A program made the position numbers and the translations under genes. This document shows, in pieces, positions 31,064-42,360 of a DNA stretch of 64,000 bases (position 1 is the first letter of the stretch; every line of letters begins with the position of its first letter). The notes beneath the pieces were generated by a model. That model was not told the origin of the DNA. It did not search any database and was given only the letters and a program-made list of their open reading frames with translations. Source of the stretch: Oegoconia quadripuncta. Lineage: Eukaryota; Arthropoda; Insecta; Lepidoptera; Autostichidae. The DNA lies in assembly GCA_949316235.1 (NCBI GenBank), contig OX438744.1, forward strand, positions 39,043,778 to 39,107,777, in the 5' to 3' direction.

Positions 31064-31760
31064 CAAATCAAAATATTTTATTTCATAGGATCAAAGTATC
31101 ACTTGAAAACGTCACTATTAATATTAATATTACATTTAAATTTACTGCTCATTCACAAAGCTGACTCCCCAGAGAAGAACGAGTAAGAAACTCTAGGGTT
31201 GCTCTTTTAAACAGATTATTGGTTACAATTTGTGATTTGATAATTATATGAATAATAAGACAGCTATGTCCATGCTTGATTATCATTCAAATAGTCAGTG
31301 ATTTTATAATAGCCCTTTGCTACCAATTTATGTTTTATGATTGCTTTAAATTTATTCAAAAGCAAATTTTGAATGTTTACTGGAACCTTATTATAAAAGC
31401 GTATACATTGCCCTTTAAAGGATTTACTAACTTTGTGAAGTCGGCTAACATGAACAGATAACTGGCTCTTATTCCTTGTATTAACATTGTGCCCATCACT
31501 ATTTTTAGCAAATAAGGTTATATATTTTTTTGCATAACAAATTCTTATAAATGCATTGAGAAGCCATTGTTAAGATATTAATTTCCTTAAACTTATCTCT
31601 AAGAGACACTCTAGGTCCTAATTTATAAATGGCACGAATAGCACGCTTCTGCAGAACAAAAATGATATGTATGTCAGCAGCGTTTCCCCACAACAATATG
31701 CCATATGACATCAAGCTGTGGAAATAGCTAAAGTAAACCAGTCTTGCGGTATGAACGTCT
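31064..31760 (-). mobile_element. jockey/CR1-like LINE, 5'-truncated
   Basis: The 3' tail (AAATCAAATCAAAATATTTT) is at 31064. Minus-strand coding includes SYGILLWGNAADIHIIFVLQ, then KRAIRAIYKLGPRVSLRDKF and KEINILTMASQ (31714-31505). A degraded C-terminal end lies at 31270-31500. Same family as 1684-2668. The reverse-transcriptase catalytic core is absent. Confidence 0.75.
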
Positions 31761-31764
31761 GTTT

Positions 31765-32240
31765 AGAACTTAGTAGTTTTATTAATATTTATATTTCATT
31801 TCTTTGCAAATATATATATATATATATCAGTTTTATGTCACATCACAAGTATCTTTATGTATTTATTTAATTTACATAGCACAGTTTTATTCCTTTGACA
31901 GGAATGTCCTGTCTTTATGTAACTAGCGAGGGTAACTCGTCTGCTCTGGGTGCGAGAGTAAACCAGCGCTGAGCTCTTATAAGCTCAGCATATAGCTGAG
32001 TAGTTTCCCTTTCCCTGCTGCGACACTTATCTGAGTGTTCTGTTATTTTATTTGCCTAACAATTGTTGTATATGTGTCGAAGTGGCGAATAAACAGTTTC
32101 TTTCTTCTTTCTTTCTAGTAGTACTGTCTCTTTCTCCCTGGAATAGTACGATTGTATTGTATTGTATGTGTGTGTGGCTGTTGCAGGTCATCGGAGACCT
32201 GTATCACTGCGACCGTTGCCAATCTATTGTGATCGCCACT
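31765..32240. other. no gene recognised
   Basis: Contains an (AT)n run (31810-31827) and a TTTCTTCTTTC stretch at 32099-32119. I see no exon. Confidence 0.4.
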
Positions 32241-32243
32241 AAC

Positions 32244-32745
32244 CTACAGTTCGTTGCTCAGGTTTGCCTCTTTGAGGAATTGGATAATTTTCCTGGCACC
32301 GATGGTTTTTATCTCATCCGGGTGTAATAAGTGGCTGCCCAGGTGGATATTACGTTTACGCATTAGCGGGCCACATTCACACAGCAGATGTGCAGGTGTT
32401 TCCTCTGCGAGGAGGCAAAGTCTGCACATTCCTGTTTCTCGGAGCCCTATGTTGAGCATGTGTTTGCTCAGACAGCAGTGTCCCGTTAGTGCCCTTGTGA
32501 GAATGCGTAAATTGTTTCTACTGAGTGCCAGCGCTTCGCCGGCCGCCTTCTTGTTGAAGGCTTTGATTAGTGATTTGGAGTGTGTTAAACCTGGCGTGTT
32601 CCTCCAGAGTTTAAGAGCTGCTTGGGTGCACCGGTTCCTTAGGGTAAAGCGAATTAGGCTTTTTGAGATACCGCAGAAAGGCTCAGGGCCGTACTGGGAT
32701 CCGTACGATGCGACGGCACCACTCCAAAACTGGTTTTAGTATAGT
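32244..32745 (-). pseudogene. LINE C-terminal end (R1/jockey-type, post-RNase H zinc motif)
   Basis: Open on the minus strand for about 160 codons ending at 32247, without a full reverse transcriptase. It reads SLIRFTLRNRCTQAALKLWR, then RALTGHCCLSKHMLNIGL, then CRLCLLAEETPAHLLCECGP and KIIQFLKEANL. The CRLC...HLLCEC motif and LTGH signature are typical of R1/jockey C-termini. It is 5'-truncated. Confidence 0.7.
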
Positions 32746-32747
32746 TT

Positions 32748-33080
32748 AGTTCGTGTACATCCGAATCGACACCGTTCTCGTTTAATGAAGTTAAGCAATG
32801 TCTGGTGCGGTCAGTCCTTGGATGGGTGACTATTAGTTTTTAGTACGAGTGTTTCCGTTCTTCGGAGGGTCGCGGTTGTTTTCATGGCAGTTACGAGTAA
32901 TTCGGTGGCCTATCGGAGCGGCCTAAGAGCACTGACTCTCAGGTGCCCAGTATGTAGTCTGATACAAAGGCACCAATCCGTTCTGGGCCAGCGTTTTGAT
33001 TATGGCCCGTACTCTGTCACAATGAGAGGAGGCCGTGCCTCCCAGTGGGGGAATTAAGGCTGTTGATAGATAGATAGATA
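32748..33080 (+). mobile_element. 5S-rRNA-derived SINE, best copy
   Basis: 32770-32838 aligns to the 5S rRNA middle and 3' region: TTCTCGTTTAATGAAGTTAA, then GCAATGTCTGGTGCGGTCAG, then TCCTTGGATGGGTGAC. A non-5S body follows (ACGAGTGTTTCCGTTCTTCG, CACAATGAGAGGAGGCC), and the end is the (GATA)n tail at 33064-33079. Internal 5S promoter elements would lie in the first part. It is about 330 bp and non-coding. Confidence 0.8.
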
Positions 33081-33330
33081 AAGCCTTTATTTGTTTCCAC
33101 AGTCACACACATACATTTAGCTTATACATATTGATACACAGATAAGGTAACACATCTACAACAATAACATAATATAACACTAACGCATGTGTGTGCTGCA
33201 GCAGTACAAATGGGTCATAGCTCAGTGTATTAGATTGCTCATTGAGCAAAACACTGATTTTCAGCTATCCCCTAAGGAGCAGAGTAACTTGGAACCTAAG
33301 CCAGTTGTTGCTGATATATTGGTTGATATT
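33081..33330 (+). repeat. interspersed repeat V (copy 1)
   Basis: GTGTGTGCTGCAGCAGTACAAATGGGTC and ACACTGATTTTCAGCTATCC recur in reverse complement at 62640-62745. Both copies lie near GATA/CTAT simple repeats. The class is unknown. Confidence 0.5.
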
Positions 33331-33640
33331 TTAGTTGATGGTAGGGCATTTTAAATGTCCGCCTTAGTCCAGTCAAGATATGCATATTTAGGTGTGTAAC
33401 TTCCTATAATCTAAAGGCCCTGATTTTTTGTACATAGACAGAGTACCTATCAGTGATATTGTAAAAATATTTTCAAACGGATCAGGAGTTTGCTTTAGGT
33501 ATAGTGTAGGTATTTAGTTATAAAACCTACAATATTAAATTAAAGTTAGCACTGTGCACTTCGTTGCGTTGTAGAAGATGCTAAGATCTTCAAAAACTAT
33601 TTTCTAATCAATAGCTACTTTATGTTTTCTAAAAATCGTT
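33331..33640. other. no gene recognised (SINE-C scrap at 33340-33375)
   Basis: GGTAGGGCATTTTAAATGTC is a SINE-C internal scrap. The rest is AT-rich spacer. Confidence 0.4.
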
Positions 33641-33642
33641 TA

Positions 33643-33895
33643 TTAATAATAATAATAATAATAATAATAAATATTTCGGACACTTACAATAATCATCTAG
33701 TCCCAAACTAAGCAAAGCTTGTGCTATGGATACAAGATAAACGGATAAACATACATAATTTTTTATATAAACATCCAAGACTCGAGAATAAAAATGTTCG
33801 TATTCATCACACAAACATTTACCCCTCGCGGGATTCGAACCCGCAACCGTTGGTCTCGCTGATAGGGTCACTATCCACTACACCAATCGGTCGTC
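33643..33895 (-). mobile_element. SINE-B, full-length with (AAT)n tail
   Basis: On the minus strand: GACGACCGATTGGTGTAGTG, B box GCGGGTTCGAATCCCGCGAG, body, AGTTTGGGACTAGATG, then the TTATT-type repeat tail at 33643-33670. Confidence 0.85.
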
Positions 33896-34028
33896 ATTGT
33901 CGTCGTTATTCAATCGTGATATTTGCCCTCGGTGAAATTTTTCATAATTGTAAAGAAGTTATTGCTCGATTTTTTTGAAAATAGTTACAGGGGTCCTAAG
34001 TATATTCTCCGATGCAATGTTGTCTCGA

Positions 34029-34299
34029 TGGACGACCTGTTTGGTGTAGTGGTTAGCAACTCTGACCACTATACCAAAAGGTTGCGGGTTCGAATCCCGC
34101 TAGGGGCATATGTTTGTGTGATGAATACGGACATGTGTACCCGAGTTATGGATGTTTTTATTTATAATAAGTATCTATTTATTTACAAAAAAATGTATTT
34201 ATGTAGTATATCAACCATCTGGTATCCACAACACAAGCCTACAGTTGCTTAAAGTGGAACTAGATAGCGCTGTGTGTATGTCAGGGATATTTATTTATT
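34029..34299 (+). mobile_element. SINE-A, full-length
   Basis: It runs GACGACCTGTTTGGTGTAGT, GGTTAGCAACTCTGACC, B box GCGGGTTCGAATCCCGCTAG, the GTGTACCCGAGTTATGGATG block and the tail AACTAGATAGCGCTGTGTGT. Both Pol III boxes are intact in sequence. Confidence 0.87.
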
Positions 34300-34483
34300 A
34301 ATGTAATTCACAGTGGTGATTTTAATCATATAGTCTATGTTTTATTACTAGATATGTTTATTATAACTAAAGCAAGCTACCGATTTGTTACAATTATTTT
34401 TATTCTATCACTGGCAGGTACTCTATCCATGTGCAAAAAATCACGTCCTTCAAAATTATAGGATGTTAAAAGTGTATCCTTAC

Positions 34484-34620
34484 TGGACTACCTGGCTAGC
34501 TACCACCATCTTATCTAAATCTGCCGCCAAGCAGCAATGTTAATAGCATTCTTGTGCTCCGGTTGCCAGAGATAAGATTGCCAGGCCCCAAATATCTGGC
34601 GTTTCCGGGCCAGATCACAC
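34484..34620 (+). repeat. SINE-C middle fragment
   Basis: CTAGCTACCACCATCTTATC, GCCGCCAAGCAGCAATGTTA and GAGATAAGATTGCCAG are internal SINE-C blocks. The head and tail are missing. Confidence 0.6.
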
Positions 34621-35104
34621 CTCCGCTCTCCTCCCACTGTAACTCCTGTAAGCCAGGATCAACAGTGGTACTCTGCACGGCGCCTGCTGAAGGTAGACAG
34701 TGCCTTACGTGACTTTATTGCTACCTTGAACCCCAGACTAATTAAAGAAAGAATTTAAGGGTGAAAAGTAGGAAAGAAAGAAAGTCTCACCTCCCCCCCA
34801 GCAAATGGGAGTGGAGCTAATGTGACGCAAAAAGCCAAAGCGGCTAAACCCTATGGGGGAGAGAGTCGAGTGAAGCTCGACCCCCTAATTTAATACACCA
34901 CGGACAGCGCCAGATCGCAGTGAGCGTTGATGGTGCGGTAGCCAGGAGGCTACCGTAGGTAAAAGTGCCAATAGTAGGTATGGCAAAAGCGCTTGAACGC
35001 TCGGAAGTTGTGGCGGTTTTGGATCGCCGTAATATACCGGCCGGATATCCGAATTCAGATTGTCAAGCATGAGTTTGCGTTCCAGACTCCAATTATTGCA
35101 TTCC
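34621..35104. other. moderately GC-rich unassigned sequence
   Basis: 34621-34760 and 34880-35090 look like degraded retroelement sequence (GGCGGTTTTGGATCGCCGT, CCGGATATCCGAATTC), but I cannot identify the family. No exon. Confidence 0.35.
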
Positions 35105-35200
35105 CACAGTTTCCGGGTCAGTACGTTTCCATCTTCGACCTCATCTTCATTTAACATCAGGTGTGAATGAGGTCAAGTAGTAACTCGTTGTGCATAAAAA
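35105..35200 (+). repeat. SINE-C 3' fragment
   Basis: GTTTCCGGGTCAGTACGTTT, CGACCTCATCTTCATTTAAC, ATCAGGTGTGAATGAGGTCA and the terminal GTGCATAAAAAAAA. Confidence 0.65.
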
Positions 35201-35237
35201 AAACATCTGCCCGAAGTTCACCCTTCCTTTTTGTTTT

Positions 35238-35660
35238 TAAAATCAAATTTTTTTTTTTTTTTTATATGAGAGGGCGGCAAACGAGCATGCGGGTCACCTG
35301 ATGGAAAGCAATCACCGCCGCCCATGGACACCCGCAACACCAAAAGGGTCACAGATGCGTTGCCGGCCTTTGAGGAAGGTGTAGGCTCGTTTCTTGAAGG
35401 TTCTATTGTCGTACCTACTCGTTCGGGAATACCGCTGCCGGAAATCCGTTCCACAGGGTGGTCGTACGTGGTAAGAAGTTTCTTGAGAAACGTACAGTGG
35501 TAGACTTCCACTCATCCAGGTGATGTGGATGGAAATTTAATTTTCGGCGAGAAGTGTATCGGTTAAATTTTGAGCAGCGGGTATTAGCTCGAACAGTTCT
35601 TCAGAAAGTGTGAGCAAAGCAAACTCGGTCTATGCGCAATAAACAATTATTCTCTGTACC
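35238..35660 (-). pseudogene. LINE 3' end with C-terminal coding remnant
   Basis: On the minus strand, translation gives [14 protein letters not shown], then [13 protein letters not shown], then [18 protein letters not shown] and [15 protein letters not shown] in shifted frames. This is the end of a non-LTR reverse-transcriptase ORF. The 3' end is an A-run (T-run at 35250-35263). The same end, shorter, is at 21884-22004. Confidence 0.6.
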
Positions 35661-35925
35661 GACATCCAATAACAACGTTTCCCAAAATAGCCCTCTATGT
35701 AGAATGTGTAAGGCCTATAACAACCTCAGTTCTAATGTGGATCCCTTTTGTGGTTCCCTTGCCTCATATAGGAATTCACTTACCCTATATTAATACTTAT
35801 ACTTTTTTTCGTTTTGAATTCGTCTTGTTGGATGTTTAAGTTTATTTGCATGCAGCCTAACTATTTTTTATTATAAGATTTTTAAAATCCTGTTATGTAT
35901 AGTTATAAAAGGATTTCAGATTTAT
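35661..35925. other. no gene recognised
   Basis: AT-rich spacer; no feature seen. Confidence 0.4.
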
Positions 35926-35926
35926 A

Positions 35927-36254
35927 CAGGGTCTCCCTGGAAGTATGGATCAAATCGAACAGGGGCATGGGGAAGGTCATTCCCAAACTTAAGCTGAAAA
36001 AAAAAAAAAAAAAAAAAATAAGAAAAAAAAATTAATTAATTATTTTTAATTAAAAAATTAAGCTGATAGCTTTGCTAGTTTTCTTTTAAAAAATTTTTTT
36101 GTATAAGCACTATTCGATAATATGAAAATGTAAAAAATTGATCATAACTTTTGGACCGTAAAAAATGGCACCGACATTCATAGGGTTAAAAAGTTTGGCA
36201 ATGACCTTCCCCATGCCCCTGTTCGATTTGATCCATACTTCCAGGGACACCCTG
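35927..36254. mobile_element. palindromic MITE, 328 bp, TA target, CAGGG ends
   Basis: The left arm (CAGGGTCTCCCTGGAAGTAT...GGAAGGTCATTCCC) and right arm (GCAATGACCTTCCCCATGCC...CCAGGGACACCCTG) are inverted repeats of about 65 bp. TA lies at 35925-35926 and 36255-36256. The centre has a long A-run and AT-rich sequence. The CAGGGTGT end resembles the MITE at 45062. Confidence 0.85.
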
Positions 36255-36256
36255 TA

Positions 36257-39200
36257 TAGATACAAATGTCAGTGATAGCTCTTTAAGTTGTTAATCTGTT
36301 ACTGTACTTAAACAAATAAAAAAAAAAAAAAAGACAGTAAATAAAACTAGATTAATTATGTTTGTTTCTTTGTATTGCATCAACTGTAACACTTTCAGTT
36401 TTCATCGATATTGAGCAAAGTTTACCTACTTTATTATAAACTGCTCACATTGTGACACCAAATTGCTCTTTCAACGAAAAAGAATTGGATTTAAAAAAAT
36501 ATTTTAATAAAATAAATATAGGTATTTAACTGTGCGGGACATTGTGCGTACCGTACGCAATGACCTTGCAACGGCGGCGTCGAACTAATTCAAATGTTTT
36601 TTTTTTTTGTAAACAATTCCTTGTCAAATGTGAGCATAACAACGCATGCTATGTCATAATGCTCTGACCCCCCATGACAATACACACGCGGCACGTAGCC
36701 GATTCATTATTTTTGTTTTTAAGCTTTAAGCACCAATTTTCTTTATAACAAGTCGTTCGAAATAATTAAACGACTAAAATTCTATAAATATCTTACTATG
36801 TATAGGTTAAAAATACATGTTATAACATTTTTACAAGTCTATATTTACTTTATTATTGTATTAAGCAAATGATCTATCTCTTTTCGAAGCAATTTATACT
36901 TTAGTAGGTAGGTACTTTAATTGTAATTTTCAATGGTGAAATAGATCATCTGATTTCATACAGTTTTTAAACATAAAAATATGAAAAACTATAGAAAATA
37001 TGAAAGCACAGAAAGGACATGAATTGTGACAAACATCGTAACACATATTATGTAACACATACAATTGCATACTAATGTTAAAATTAAAAAAAAATATATA
37101 ATTACACTCCGGAACATATTTACAGACAATAATGGTAATGGACACAATCATAATAAACTAAAACATTAATTAATAAATTCGCTAAAACAGTTATAATTGC
37201 ACAACAGATGAACTAAGAAATTCATAACTAGGAGTATTTTTCTATTGGTTAATTAATTATTCTTACATTTATTCTCTATTTACGTATGTTATGTTATTTC
37301 ATTTTCAAGAAGTTCACAAAACGATTTAAGTTAAGACGGATTTGTGTTTCTTTTATTTATTTTTTTAATTAATTATTACCGGAAATAAATTGTAAATTAT
37401 GTGCGGGAAAGATCCATTTAGGAAATCGATGTGGTTTGAAATATCGACAGATAATATTAAAAAGCCATGCGAGAATAAAATTTCAACTACGCTTTCTTCT
37501 CAAATAAAAAAGCGTGCCTAATTCAAAGTTTGCGTAGAGTAAGATATACATGCCAGTAAAGTATACAATAGGTACTTAAATGGGTATAATGTAGGTAATT
37601 ACTAAATTATATAATATAGTAGAAGTATTAATATTTCAGCAAAACTACGCTTTAAAGCGTTACTTAATGTACGATAATTAATAGACGAGGGTTACAATCA
37701 TACTCTGGATTCGAAATCAATTTCCAGACTGCTGGGTGCCCAGTTTACATAATTTTGTTACAGACCATGACAAAAGAAAGTGATACAAGTTAGGGGTGTA
37801 TTATAAGACTTTGGAAGATGACTAGGCAATCAAATTATGTAAATAAAATACAAATCTTAGGCCTAAATTGAAATATAATTTGGGATATACGTGCGGGTTA
37901 GGTGAACAAATCTTCAAGAGACCTAATGTAAGCCTTGCAGAAACGAATTCTAACAACGAAGATAACGTTTCAAAAGTTTCAGGCATTGAAAATAATGTTT
38001 ATCATTTATTTCTAATTAGCACGTTGTATAGAACGCATCATAAATATCATACAATATTGTTGTATCTAAGGCACATAATGTTTAGGCTTTCAATTATTAC
38101 TCCATATCGTAACAATGGTGCTAAATAAATCAAAACTTTATACCGTCGTGTCGTAGTAAATACAGAATTAAAATAATTATCATTTATTTCTTCGATGAAT
38201 TTTGTGTTTACCACACACGAGCAAACTATTGCAAAGCTATGAACAAAATAACTACCGAATTGACTAACGCTGGTTTGAATTAAATCTACACATCAGCTTC
38301 CAAATTACGAATATCTTTATTACAATAATAACAAATGCATTTCATACAACATGTCTCCGTCTGTTTCTATACAGTAATGCATTATTATCTCTTTCCAAAT
38401 AGCACTAGCTGTGCACTTTGCCAATCATACTAAAACAACTATTTCAATATAAGACACGTTCATAATGAACAATTGAATCACAGTCTAGAATTTTCGGCAC
38501 CAATGAGCTTTTAAATTCGTCACCAATACTTTTTCATATTGCCTTTACAAGGTTACCCATTTCAGATTTTATAATACGATGAAATTGAATAGTTCTTCGA
38601 GTCAATGTATCCACCAAGCCTTATTGTGACATTACTATTACTCTTCTAACTCTTTTATATGTTCTAAATAATGACTATAGCTAGCAATTGACTAATTTCC
38701 GCTTTTCTGCCTAGTTGAACTATTCCAGCTGTAATAAAGTCTAATTTATAGTTTTCATTAGAATAATTGTACGAAACGGCTTTTCTATTTTTTAATACAT
38801 ACAATCTGTTCAGCCAGATAATCTATAGAAAAAATATTTTGCGAGTCAATTGTTTTGAATATAGAATCGAGCTACATACTTTCAGTACCAATTCTAGCTT
38901 TACTAAAGCTGTTTTTATTATAATTATTTATTGCTTGTCATTTATTGCTACGTTTCCTAAACTAACTTCTTAATTTTTAGTAAAAAAATTCAATAGTGAA
39001 AGAAAAATACAGTGAGAGTAAATAATAAGGCCTGCATATGAAGCCTGGGTGGTAACAAAATGCCTGTATTATGATTATTGATCATGAAATCGTGACAGCA
39101 TGAATTCTGTATGACTTTGTTACATAACGATAAATAGCATTTTCTAAATCTCATTTACTGTGAACAAACTATGCATTTTTTTTCCACACTGTCACATTTC

Positions 39201-42200
39201 CACCAAATTGACAAACTGACTGACATTTTAACAAAAGCCTACTTACATAATCTATTCTATTAAAAACCGTGTATATATATTATATCATTATTATATATTT
39301 GGATTTCATTAATTGTAATTTGGCCACAATTTTAGTTAGGCCCCTTACTAATAAACGTAAGGGACGCTTTAATTGTAAATATTTTTTTTATATTTTAGGT
39401 AACATTAAATTTACATTGTAACTCTAATGACTAGCTTTTCTCGTATGGCCACGGGATTGCAAAGTAAATCACTGTATTGTTGAACATAATTTCATTAACT
39501 ATTTTGATGTATGTTAAAGATTTTAAAATATGGATGCGTTTTTGTAACCAAAAAGGAAACTTTTTGACTACAAAAGGCAAAATCTTATGATAAATAGATA
39601 ATATGAAATGTCCATGTTACAGGTATGAACGGATGGATTTATTAAAAAGAACACTACAATGTACAAGACCCTAATTATATAAGTTATATATAATACGATT
39701 TATGAAAGGCACCTAATAAACATCCCTCGACCAAATGTCGAACTAATAATATCAATTTATTATTGTATTTCAATTCCAAATTACATAGTTTTGTATGAGA
39801 TCAAGGTGTTTCAGTTTATTCGAAATATCATCTTTATAATAATATTCTAGAATAATTATTTGAAAGTAACGTTTTCCCTAAATAAAAACAATTTCCAAAA
39901 AACATTTCATGAGTTTAAGAAAATAAAGTAGTGAATTAAATTCTAAACGTTAGTTCAATTTGTTTGACGCAAACAATTCTGAATCGCAAATACAATAATA
40001 AAGATCCTAAACTCACGGCTCCTATTATATAACTAAACTATCTCTTAAGCAAGGCTCGTCTTTCTTAAATATTCGTTCAATAAATTAAATTGTAAACTAG
40101 TACCTTCGCTTACTCTATTTACTTTTCAATTCAAAACACACAACAACGAAACAAAAACAACTTATAATATCACACTTCGTCAATTTTAGGAACGGACATC
40201 GCCAGACATGTGTCTCGAGTTGAAACCTCAGCCGACCTCAAAACATAACGAAATCACGAGGCATTGAACCACATGCCAAGCAATATCTGACTCCTCCATA
40301 AAACGTGTTTCGACCCTATTATTGGAAGCATTTGTTCTTATAACGTTTCTCCTAACATAGCTCGCAAAATAACATTTTGTAAGCTGCAATTTTTTTAACA
40401 TCTCTTATTATTTTCACTAAATTACTGGAAGGCTTGATCATATCATAATTGATTTGTATTCTATAAAAATATTAGAATATAATATGTTGTTTTATTATTT
40501 TATTAGCTTTATAATATTTTTACATAAATTATCGTTGGAGTATTTTGTTATTGCCTTAACGAGTAATAAATGAATGCTGTTCTAACCGCCTGTGTCTGTA
40601 TCACATTATTCATTAAAAGTGAACTTAAATGTAATAATGGTTGCGCCCAAAAACACAATTTATTTAGTAAGCACACCGATTTTCCTTACAAGCTAAATTT
40701 AACCGTATTTATGAAGCAAAATCTTAATCAACTTTCACTATCTTCTTCAGTTTGAAAAGGATGTAAATCGCACAACATTTTGATTAACTTTTACATTTTA
40801 CTTTTTAGAGTTTAGTTTGTAAGAAAAATGGATCCACTTAGTCAATCTATGGTTATTACACCGACAATTTATCAACTAGGTGGCACTGTAATGATAACTG
40901 TTTAAAACAACGCAACAAAGTCACATCATCCGCATTTATTGTACTGTTCCTTTGTAGATATATTACTTTGTTGCGGTATGTTATATTCGATCAACACAGA
41001 CACAGTAAGGTTAGGTACAGCGAGAAATAGTAAAATCTAATTTTGCTACAACCTCTGCATTTTATATTATATTTTACGTCCTTTTTAATTAAGTAATATT
41101 ATTTACATTAACACCCTATGTCTCATTGCCGCCATCGCATCGTGAACAAATAATCTAAAATAGTCGCATAAATACTGCATGGTAATAACGTCTAATTCGT
41201 TTAGTAATTTATTTTATTGTCTATGTTGATATAATTATGAACAACGAATAACCATTTTTATAATTGTTCGCAATTCACGCTCCATGATGCTTCCAACAAA
41301 GGCGATGTGACTGTAGTTTGTTGCTGCTGTTAACAAGGATTATTAGGGTCAGGGATCAGTATTATTAGGGCTTATAAATATTTGACGATTTTAGATATTC
41401 GATGTTCGATATTTCTTTAAGAATTCGAATGCTATCAATATCATTGGAATTCGCCTTGATGCTTTAACCGGAAGTATTTCTTTGCTGTTGGAATTTTGGC
41501 ATATCTATTCTTATTATCTTATTCTTCAGTGCAAAGATTCAAACTGTAGCTTAACTAAATTTGGTTATGCATTGATATTTTAAAATTCGTTATATCAAAG
41601 ATCAAGACAGGTAAATTGAACATTTATTTTAATCAATGTGAAGATTCCTAGAAGAGGACTGATATCATTTTCATTCAAATAAAAGTCACATCATACTTTA
41701 GCGATTGGACACCTTTTAGAAACCTTTTTGTATTTTATAAGACTCTGGTTATTCGTCCTGATAATTTTGAGACGAACGCCGCTGACATCCTATGAATAAA
41801 CTATATCGACACTGATACCTCACACACTAGAAAAGTATGATGCACTGTGTTATATCAGTATTGTAAATATCAGGAGAGCAGAACAAACACGAGCAACAAA
41901 AGTGCGAGGCAATTTGCATTCTACGACCCTGCTCAATTTAACTTCCGACGCTAAGAAGACAGCAACGGCGCTCGTTATTTTTAGTGAATATTACCATGCA
42001 TTTAACTTTGCAGTCAAAACAATTCTAATAAATTCAAAACAAGCTAAATAGTCCGATTCGTTACCGGCCGCCAGTGTGGTAGCGGCGCCGGTGTCCACCG
42101 CAACACCGTCGCGTTCGAAGTCGGCAAACCCGACGGACTCGCGTTTGGAGAACTCGGTATCGAAGTACTCGCTAACAAAGAACTCGGACTCATGGTAGCG

Positions 42201-42223
42201 CACGACGCGGCAAGAGACAAGGA
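36257..42223 (-). other. repeat-poor stretch downstream of the NfI stop: candidate long 3'UTR and intergenic DNA
   Basis: None of the SINE, LINE, Helitron or MITE families annotated elsewhere is recognisable here, although they occur every few kilobases around it. It is AT-rich with no open frame that looks real. AATAAA on the minus strand occurs at several places (for example 37357-37352). A long NfI 3'UTR is the simplest explanation of the repeat depletion, but the end of transcription cannot be fixed from sequence. Confidence 0.45.
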
Positions 42224-42360
42224 TCACGGCGATCGGAGATCGGGAGCTGGTTTATCAGGCGCGATGTCGTCTGTGTCGACCCCGACCGCCTGACCGACTG
42301 ACGCGGTCGTGTCCATCGCTGTGGCTTCAGACGTTATCACGCTCGATTGGAAGAAACGAT
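42224..42360 (-). CDS. NfI: NfI terminal coding exon (long C-terminus)
   Basis: The acceptor CTTTTTCCAG|ATCG (AG at 42362-42361) opens an exon whose phase fits the donor at 44206. The joined codon G|AT gives D, then RFFQSSVITSEATAMDTTAS and a TDDIAPDKPAPDLRSP end before TGA at 42226-42224 (44 codons plus stop). It is acidic and Ser/Thr-rich, plausible for an activation-domain tail. It rests on phase and splice-site agreement rather than on direct family similarity. Confidence 0.6.

Noticed and set aside
32748..32840. 5S rRNA gene
   Set aside because: Only the middle and 3' part resembles 5S, with many substitutions, and it is fused to a repeated body.
34029..34110. tRNA gene (A and B boxes present)
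   Set aside because: The sequence continues into a conserved non-tRNA body and tail shared by several copies and does not fold as a complete cloverleaf; it is a SINE head. The same applies to 13543, 20764-21031, 28782, 33643-33895, 50428-50677 and 60942.
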